Shown: piece by piece, positions 57,602 to 64,000 of the stretch
Layout of the letters: the number at the start of each line of letters is the position of its first letter
Numbering within the stretch: position 1 is the stretch's first letter
Source: Pezizomycotina sp. ARF18
Taxonomy: Eukaryota > Ascomycota
Assembly (NCBI GenBank): GCA_002224055.1
Contig: AZLU01000011.1
Coordinates: 1-64,000, forward strand
DNA: 64,000 nucleotides
Reading direction: 5' to 3'
Program-made: the position numbers and the translations under genes
The notes under the pieces: generated by a model
Told to the model about the DNA's origin: nothing
The model's database searches: none
The model's input: only the letters and a program-made list of their open reading frames with translations

Positions 57602-58799
57602 TTCCAATACATAGGACCTGATATGATATACGGAATAGTGTAGGAATGTTGATTGTAAGTATATACCTTCGAGTGAAGATGCAGTTGGTGAAAGAGAGTG
57701 TCGGGTTTCGACGATATGACTTCAACGGTGTTAGCTGTGTCCCTAAAAGAAAAAAAAAAAAAAAGAGTTCATAGTGATTCGCGAGACCTTGGGTTTAAAT
57801 AATATCAAGTGGGCTCATATCCTGAAAAACCTGTTATCTCTTCATATTCGTTCTTATCGAGTGTTGTAGCATGATACGGGATCAAAATACGGGAGTAACT
57901 TTTACGGAAAATAGTTCGAATCAAGAGGAGATTGGTCTTAGATGACAAGATCTTCAGATTAAAGAGAAAGACTGTTCCAATCTTGAGATCTACCACATGG
58001 CTTCTATGAACTAATGTTTTATCTTCCGAGCAGCACGAAAAACTCCGGGCCCGATTCCTTCTTTGTCCTTATAAAATTGTTTCATAAATTGACGTCTTTG
58101 AATCGATAAGATGCATACCCAACTGCCGATAGTATTTGGAACATACGAAGTGGCGCTATAACGGTTTTATAGCGATCCGCTCCAATTGAATTAATGAATT
58201 CAGCATAAACAATGAGATCCTATTATAGAGCATTCATTGCGGGAACACTACATAGTGCAACTTCATGGAGAGACAACTGGCCTCCGCTTTTTCGCGTAAA
58301 TTATTAACTATCTAAATCGTTTGCTAGCCTGCTGTTTCTAGGATTCTCACTATACAAATTTCTTTCCCTTGTACATGCGAAACTATCCAAAAGCCCGGAA
58401 TTGACCCAATTGTTAAGCATGTTTGAGCGTCCGAGCTTCGATTTGCGAACGTGGATGACCAAGTAGGAGCTTGGAAATGTTCGCTAGAGGTTTATTTTTC
58501 CAGCTTTCGTTCAAAGAGAGTCAGCAGTTTAAATCATGAATGTTTCAAAGAGAGTCAGCAGTTTAAATCATGAATGTTATGGAAATATAACATATACATG
58601 CAGGAGAACAACTGCGCAAGCGTCTGCGGTAACGTCATAAGACTTTGCTACGCAGATCCCTCCAGCTTCCGGTACCCCTGAACCAGAGCCCGTACGCTCT
58701 GCGGACCGTAGAAGCAAACTATTCTATAAATATTACTGATGTCCCTGTTTCCATGACGCAAATCAACGTCTACAAATATCGCGGTTTACCGAAAAGAAA
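57602..58799. other. Intergenic, 1.2 kb, with a short tandem duplication
   Basis: Contains an A-tract at 57,750-57,764 and the 34-bp duplication at 58,510-58,577. It separates two secreted-protein genes that are transcribed away from each other and may hold both promoters. No gene recognised. Confidence 0.45.
58510..58577. repeat. 34-bp perfect tandem duplication
   Basis: The unit starts TTCAAAGAGAGTCAGCAG and ends AATCATGAATGT. Copy 1 is 58,510-58,543 and copy 2 is 58,544-58,577, with no differences. It is probably a recent slippage event, lying about 225-290 bp before the start codon at 58,800. Confidence 0.9.
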
Positions 58800-59085
58800 A
58801 TGAAGGCCTCTCAGATTTTTGTTCTCGTCGCCTCCCTCGTAACAGTCCAGGCCGCCCAGCGGCCACGTTAGGCACCACCAACGCTAACGATAACCTTCGA
58901 GGAGCTCTGGATACGATAAACCACAGTCAACCCGCGGCCCTCGAATTTTCGGCCCGGGTCGGATTCAGACTACCTCTTTCCAAGAGCCGAACATTGCAGT
59001 CCAGAGAGTTGCGAATGCGAATGAGGGAGTTCCCAATGCAGTCAACTTGCCCCGTACTCGACCACGGTTCTCTCCCCTGAAATGA
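58800..59085 (+). CDS. Small secreted protein (frame broken here)
   Basis: ATG 58,800 opens a strong signal peptide, MKASQIFVLVASLVTVQA, with likely cleavage before AQRPR, where the frame meets TAG after 23 codons. One base over it continues LGTTNANDNLRGALDTINHS and PAALEFSARVGF, and one more slip leads to FQEPNIAVQRVANANEGVPN and AVNLPRTRPRFSPLK with TGA at 59,083-59,085. The mature protein would be about 75 residues, Asn/Ala-rich, basic at the end, without cysteines in this reading. If the breaks are real, only the signal peptide is left. Confidence 0.5.
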
Positions 59086-59719
59086 GAATGCTCGTCCCGT
59101 CGTGAAGAAGAAGTAAATTCAAGACCTCTGGTATTAGTGCTGTACGTACACAAGAACAACATTGAAGCTGGTTTATCATCAGAAATCTTCTTGTCAGAAG
59201 AATATAATATTTCATGTACTGTTCGCCTGTATTTTCACGACGAATATAGATATATAAACAAGCGTTTGGTCATTTCTTTGTTAAAGGGGTTTTGGTTAGT
59301 TCGATAGAGATGTATTTCTTATATTTCGATTATCTTCTCATTCGCATCATTTCATGTAGTTAATGCATTCATTTAATACAGTAGGTGGCTATGAGTTGAT
59401 GATTGTTTTGCAAGTGCGATGCTCACCAGAAGCTATGTAGACATCGCAAGATATCAGCACTGCGATTCATAGTTGATCAAGAATCTTTAGATGTTAGAAT
59501 GACTTGATATCAAAATATTACCACGACCACCTAAAATGACTCTATGTGAAAATTTCCGAAACAAACAATGCAAAATTGAGATACACAACAATATCAATCT
59601 GATACCTACAAAACCCTAATTTCCTGATTAATTTGCCCCACTTGCTGGGAAATCTCGTGTGTCTCTTCATGACCCTTCGCGCATCCCTTTTTTCTTCATG
59701 AGTTTCCCACCTTAAGCTC
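59086..59719. other. Intergenic, no gene recognised
   Basis: AT-rich convergent 3' region. The coding-like extension of the oxygenase frame on the minus strand below 59,720 is a by-product of a frame slip near its end. Confidence 0.4.
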
Positions 59720-60718
59720 TTAATCTTTGTAAAACACCAAAGTTCTAACCTCAATACTCTGCTGCCTTTCTCCCCCTCGGGTGTATCCGGGTCGAGGAAC
59801 GCTGTATGAGGTGTACACATTGCAATCCCCTCCTTTCCTCCCGGTAGTTCTTGTCCCCATGAATCAAAACATTTGATAAACATCGTCTCGTCGGGTCGCA
59901 TACCCTTGACGTAAAAGAACTTATGCCTGTCGTTAGCTTGAACGCCGTACGTCTCTCCCTTGGCAAAGTATCCTTCCGTGGAATGCTTATCCACCTTCAA
60001 CGGTAGGGCTTCTTTTCCGCGGTCGTCGTCACCGTGGTTGTGAACCCCGTTAGATTTAGCGGCGGGTGCAACTGTGGGGCGGGTGTATCCATGTGGGTAG
60101 AGCAGATCCACCGGCACGAAATCGGTCTTGCTTGTGCTGCGCCAGTCTACGACGGCGAGCGGGAAATCAACTGCAGGATACCCGATGGGCCGCCAGACAT
60201 TGATAATTTGATACCTAACTCCGCTCTTAAGTAGTTCTTCCGCTTCTTCTTCCGGTAAATGACGGCGAACTCTGTTCTCGGCAGCTTGTGGGTCTGGTCG
60301 ACATGTACGAGCTGCACCGGCTGTCGGGGACTATCTGGCCGCCGTCGGCGGATTGTGTGGTCGAATATGACAACTTTGGCGACGTTGTCCAGCTTATCTT
60401 TCAAAAGAGCCTCGATTTCGTCGTAGTACGGCCCGCGCACCTTCCGTCATCCGCATTGAAGAAGTCATCGGCTTCTAGTGTTGTCGGCCAACTATGAACT
60501 GAGAAGCCGACATTGTCGGTTGTGTATGAGGAGATATTCGGTCTAATGTCAGTTACGGTTCGGGGGTGCTCGGTCACTTCGTAGGAAACACCGCCACCGT
60601 CGACTTTGCTCCATGGCTTAGCGGAGACAGCCTTGGGGTTGTCGGCGCCGAAGGAAGCAGGGTCAATGTGCCGAAATATACCGGTGGTCGTTACCGTTTC
60701 AGTCGCTGCAGGCGCCAT
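59720..60718 (-). CDS. CmcJ/AsaB-like hydroxylase/desaturase family protein (frame broken here)
   Basis: Member of the fungal family typed by CmcJ-like and AsaB-like enzymes (hydroxylase/desaturase, often in secondary-metabolite clusters; iron/2-oxoglutarate chemistry is reported for relatives). Start ATG 60,718 (MAPAATETVTTTG, then a DIRPNISSYTTDNVGFSVHS segment). Family blocks follow: YYDEIEALLKDKLDNVAKVV, IFDHTIRRRRPDSPRQPVQ, VHVDQT (near 60,300), VRRHLPEEEAEELL, IINVWRPIGYPAVDFPLAVV, VPVDLLYP. Last come DRHKFFYVKGMRPDETMFIK, CFDSWG, CTPHTAFLDPDTPEG and the end SIEVRTLVFYKD at TAA 59,720. Histidines in DHT, HVDQ and TPHTAF are the family's conserved ones. About four one-base slips, no nonsense change. 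Confidence 0.8.
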
Positions 60719-61610
60719 TCTAAACACCAGTTTAGGTTACGTTGTACAAATGAGAATTGCTTAATGGAAAACTGCTGAAGAAATTCCAGAGAGCGTGATA
60801 GTACCAGTTAACACTTTCAATTATCGATAAATTACTGGAATCTGTGAGGTTCAATCGCCACATTTTTATACCGCGGATCGAATTTGTAATGATGCTCGGT
60901 TATCCCGGAACTCCTCCGCAAATTGACTTCGCGAATCTTGAAGTTTACGCTCCATCATCTGATTGCGTGCTCGCACCTGATGCTTCCGCTGACAAAAGAA
61001 GTCAAGTTTCGCGATACCTAGGATTATGACGACAGCCTGAGTGGAAGCAGACTCTGTTATGAAGCATTGAATCCTACTTGCGTCGATGGACGGTATTTCT
61101 CCGAGTCTAAGGTTAACTTGCTTCCTATGTTGCTATACGATCGACCTCGTGTAAAAGCCAGTAGGAGGACGAGGGTTACTAATTGGATATAGTTTTCGCA
61201 GTTTCTGCTTCGCAGTCTGACAAAGCAAAAACCGCAAAGTACCAATCTCTCTATCTCCTTCACAAATACTGCTTATCAACCCCGGCAACAATACTCCGCG
61301 CCGTCGGCGGAAGTGTGAATCCATCGCGTATTCTCATTCGTTATACTATACTCCTTTCCCAATCTCTCTCTCTTTCCTTTCCTTCATATTAGAAGGGCCT
61401 TGTTATCGATAAAGTTTAATTACAGCCTATTATTTGTTTTGTATGATCGCCAATACAGAACCAACGTTGAGTCATCGGCCATGGGTGGGACGCGTGGACG
61501 CGTCCACACGTGTGTCCCCCCTCCTTCGACCACATTTCAAAGCTCTTGGCGAGAAGAGTTTCAAGAGTTCAACAAATGATATCCAAATTATAACCCAGTA
61601 AACTGCAAGA
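60719..61610. other. Intergenic between oxygenase and family B copy 7
   Basis: No gene was recognised. It serves as divergent promoter space for the oxygenase (minus) and the F-box gene (plus). The only standout is the palindrome at 61,487-61,518. Confidence 0.4.
61487..61518. promoter_or_regulatory. Palindromic cluster with two ACGCGT boxes and a CACGTG box
   Basis: A perfect 14-base palindrome GTGGACGCGTCCAC (61,494-61,507) is flanked by GGGACGC on the left and ACGTGTGTCCC on the right, so most of 32 bases can pair. It contains ACGCGT twice (the MluI cell-cycle box bound by Mbp1-type factors) and CACGTG once (E-box for bHLH factors). It lies about 93 bp before the start codon of the F-box gene at 61,611. 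Its function as a binding site is inferred from those known motifs. Confidence 0.45.
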
Positions 61611-62964
61611 ATGACGATACCAGTGTTACCAAGGGAGGTTCTGATAGAGGTAAGCTAGTTTGAATCAAGAATAAATTATAGCCGTCCAACTTACGCGAAA
61701 TTCTCTATCGACTGTTAGATAACATCTCACTTCATAAAGACGAAAAAAGTCGGAGGAAAGGAAGCCTTCCACCATCGCGATGGGGACAGACCTTGCGTGC
61801 TTTGCATGGCACCTGTCGCTTTCTCCGCGACTTTACACGCCCTCATATCTTCGGAGAATTAATGCTATCCATGCAACCCGATCTCCTCCAGAAAGACGCG
61901 GATTTTCTAACAACAGGTCACGTAGCCCCGTACGTTGAAGTCTGAGCTTCATCATATCTCATGAATCCAGGCGATTATCAGCGGAGTTGACAGGCGAACG
62001 AGACCTGGGGCTTTCCAAAGTTCAATGGAAGTGGAGGTATAAATTGCCCAAAAATTTCATCATTCCAAGTCAAACTGATGGCTCACGTTATCGCAGGGAA
62101 TTGCTCCACGACTGGCATATTGTCGAAATTGCGATACAACTCACGCGTATATTTAGTGTCTGTGCGCCCCGCTTGCGTACATTGGAAATCGTCAACGCGA
62201 CGAATTTCGTAGACTTCGATTCTTCTATTCGTCTATATATATGTGCAATTTCTTTAAGAGCATCCTCCGTATGCTTTCAACATTCCGGCTCCCGCGTCTA
62301 GATGAATTGTATCTCTCCACTCCGGATATCGGAGATGTCGGTGCCTTCTGCGATCCATCAGAATACGACCGTATGGAGGGAAGCTGTTGAAGGAGAATAT
62401 GAATCGTTTGCGAAAAGTCGTCTTCAGCTCGACTGCGTACTCGGTAGGGGGACGCTGTGTGTTCTTCCCACTCATCAATACAGTAATTTTCTCGGCTTTC
62501 AGCACTGGGTCACGACTTTACCGCTCCTTGAAGAACTAGAGTTGGAAGACATCGGGCGGCGTGAGAGAAGTACCTTCGTAACATCTTGGGGCTGTGCGCT
62601 TCCACTCAGGCCACTGCGCGGCCTTGGTAAGCTACGGAGCCTGTCGCTGACGGAAACAGAGGTCGCCGACAGCCTTTCAGTGCTGTTACAGGACCTTAAA
62701 TCGTTGAAAAAGCTCAAACTCGTTACGTGCGCCATTCTCTATTCACGCGATGACTCGTGGGGAGAGGTATTCGACGCCTGCGCGAATTTGCCACTAGATA
62801 ACGTGGAGATGTCACGTCTTATGTATGTTAACAACAAAAAGCTGAAGAAGGACTTGCGTAATGGGAAAGATATATGCCGATCAGATCGCACGGCTTTTAA
62901 TAATATGCTCGAGAGCTTCAGAGAAAAATGCGTAAAGTGGACTGGGATTGATCAAGGGGAATGA
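61611..62964 (+). CDS. F-box/LRR protein, family B copy 7, nearly complete
   Basis: Start ATG 61,611: MTIPVLPREVLIE, then a 69-nt phase-0 intron (61,650-61,718) at the same place as in copy 4. Exon 2: ITSHFIKTKKVGGKEA, then RALHGTCRFLRDFTRPHIFG and LLQKDADFLTTGHVAP. A possible 41-nt intron (61,930-61,970, GTACGT..CCAG) leads in frame to RLSAELTGERDLGLSKVQWK. LRR part: FSVCAPRLRTLEIVNATNF, SILRMLSTFRLPRLDELYL, ENMNRLRKVVFSSTAYSV, TTLPLLEELELEDIGRRE, LGKLRSLSLTETEVADSL, LKSLKKLKLVTCAILYS. The signature DDSWGEVFDACANLPLDNVE leads to a C-terminus whose usual CxLC cysteines are replaced (GKDICRSDRTAFNNM). Stop at 62,964. Three or four one-base slips. Confidence 0.75.
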
Positions 62965-63673
62965 ACGCAACGATCGTCACCATTATTGGGGACGACAAGC
63001 CTCAAAGTCGGCCGTCTTTAAGAGTCTTGTGAGGCACTCTTTATTTGATCTCTTAGTCTTACAAAAATGTCCAGCATCATCGTGTAGTATATCATACAGA
63101 ATAGGTGTTTTCTTCCATCTTTATTCGACCTTCAGCTTGATATTACTGCTTATGCTTGAACGACGCGCGAAACTGAAAGCTTCAAAAGCATACATGTTTT
63201 TGACGGATTCCAAGATACCAGTAGACGAAAGAGGGCCTATGTCTAAACCACTGACAAAGCGGAAGAAGCGATAATACAACTGTAGCATATTGCCCTACAG
63301 AAGTAAACGGGCTCCGTATAATAAGGAATAAGAAATAATTGGCACACACAATTTTTGTATCGTTTCGAATGTTTTTTTTATCTACTGAAACTATGATCCC
63401 GCTAACCTCCGAAGTCGCCACTAACAGTTCGTTTCTGCTGAAACTGGGGTTCTCCAGATGCCTAAGCATTACCAAGGCAAGACCAAAGTTAAAAGCAAGG
63501 CTCGGCGGCGTTCAAATAGGCGAGTTCCAAGAAACGACCGTTCCTGTAACCCCACTATATAACGCATTGCAAACCCTGAGATTGTCCGCGACGATTGGCT
63601 TGAGAAAATGTCCGATATTAAGCTTTTGCATCTACTCTGATATTGGAGAGCAGGTAAGAGGGTGGGAGTAAAG
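62965..63673. other. Spacer between two convergent family B copies
   Basis: No gene recognised. The frame at 63,339-63,671 starts with a run of unlikely residues and overlaps nothing known. Confidence 0.35.
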
Positions 63674-64000
63674 TTAAGCCAAAGCCTTGCAAGTACTCCA
63701 GTTAACAAATGCTGAACTCAGCCCACGTGAAGCCAAATACTCCCGCAAGTTGTCGAAAGCAATAACATCCTGTTTCGTTTCCGGACAAATAGTTCGCCTG
63801 CATCGTTCGTGTGCCTCATGAATCCCATCCATGTAATAGAGCGAACTGAGAGAGATGGAAGTGAGAGGGAGCTCAATCATAACTTCAAAAACGTTGCTCC
63901 ACCGATCATCACTAATTGAGAGTCGACAGTTTGACAGCTGAATAGACTGCAAAAGTTTGAGATCCTTGAATAGAAGGGATAGTTGATCAACCTGCGCGTC
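63674..64000 (-). CDS. F-box/LRR protein, family B copy 8, C-terminal part, runs off the window
   Basis: The minus strand from the window edge encodes QLSLLFKDLKLLQSIQLSNC (last LRR), then the signature DDRWSNVFEVMIELPLTSIS, LYYMDGIHEAHERCRRTICP and DVIAFDNLREYLASRGLSSA, ending WSTCKALA at 63,674. It is continuous, without slips, over the visible 109 codons. The F-box and most repeats lie beyond 64,000. It is convergent with copy 7, their ends 710 bp apart. Confidence 0.7.
   Translation of the reverse strand, partial: DAQVDQLSLLFKDLKLLQSIQLSNCRLSISDDRWSNVFEVMIELPLTSISLSSLYYMDGIHEAHERCRRTICPETKQDVIAFDNLREYLASRGLSSAFVNWSTCKALA

Noticed and set aside
57249-57725. Minus-strand frame of 158 codons overlapping the secreted protein
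   Set aside because: The overlapping frame with a signal peptide and normal composition explains the region. This one is Arg/Pro/Ser-rich and a shadow.
1-64000. CRISPR arrays, bacterial operons, ribosomal RNA genes
   Set aside because: None seen. Introns, RIP and gene families show nuclear fungal DNA, and no spaced direct-repeat array or rRNA core sequence occurs.

Overview
The window looks like a chromosome segment of a filamentous ascomycete (Pezizomycotina). The grounds are short GT..AG introns of about 40-135 nt, heavy repeat-induced point mutation (RIP) in one block, Pth11-type seven-helix proteins, a Dal5-type MFS transporter, P450s, small secreted proteins and large families of F-box genes. 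A plant-associated Leotiomycete would fit, but that is only a guess.

Region 1 (1 to about 9,320) is AT-rich and RIP-mutated. CpA and TpG are almost absent, TpA dominates, and nothing codes. It holds an eroded tandem repeat (about 183-bp unit), unidentified eroded sequence, a short GC-rich patch that escaped RIP (6,765-6,891), and a fossil Ty1/Copia retrotransposon whose RT, RNase H and 3' LTR can still be placed (about 6,900-9,320).

Region 2 (9.6-37 kb) is ordinary-composition DNA. It holds two Pth11-like membrane protein genes (9.7-11.4 kb minus, 15.2-16.3 kb plus), a coiled-coil gene (17.2-18.9 kb minus) and four members of a small F-box family A (12.7, 21.1, 22.0 and 22.6 kb). It also has two related P450s (25.5-27.3 kb, plus a RIP-damaged C-terminal copy at 23.7-24.4 kb), several unidentified genes, and a Dal5/ACS-type MFS transporter (35.4-37.0 kb).

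Region 3 (37.5-64 kb) is dominated by a second F-box/LRR family B: eight copies or parts at 40.4, 43.7, 44.8, 48.9, 50.9, 52.4, 61.6 and 63.7 kb. They share a C-terminal signature, and at least four share a phase-0 intron right after the F-box start. Between them lie a cysteine-rich secreted protein (42.8 kb), two more small secreted proteins (57.2 and 58.8 kb), a multi-exon Ser/Pro-rich gene (54.3-56.1 kb) and a CmcJ/AsaB-like oxygenase of the secondary-metabolism type (59.7-60.7 kb).

A caution runs through the annotation. Nearly every long gene changes reading frame several times, and almost every change needs exactly one extra base, usually in a short homopolymer, while the protein on either side stays conserved. 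The MFS gene shows six such sites, all in the same direction. This is how uncorrected single-base deletions in a long-read assembly look, so many genes called broken here may be intact in the organism. A smaller set of in-frame stops of the C-to-T type in duplicated genes looks like genuine RIP or deamination damage.
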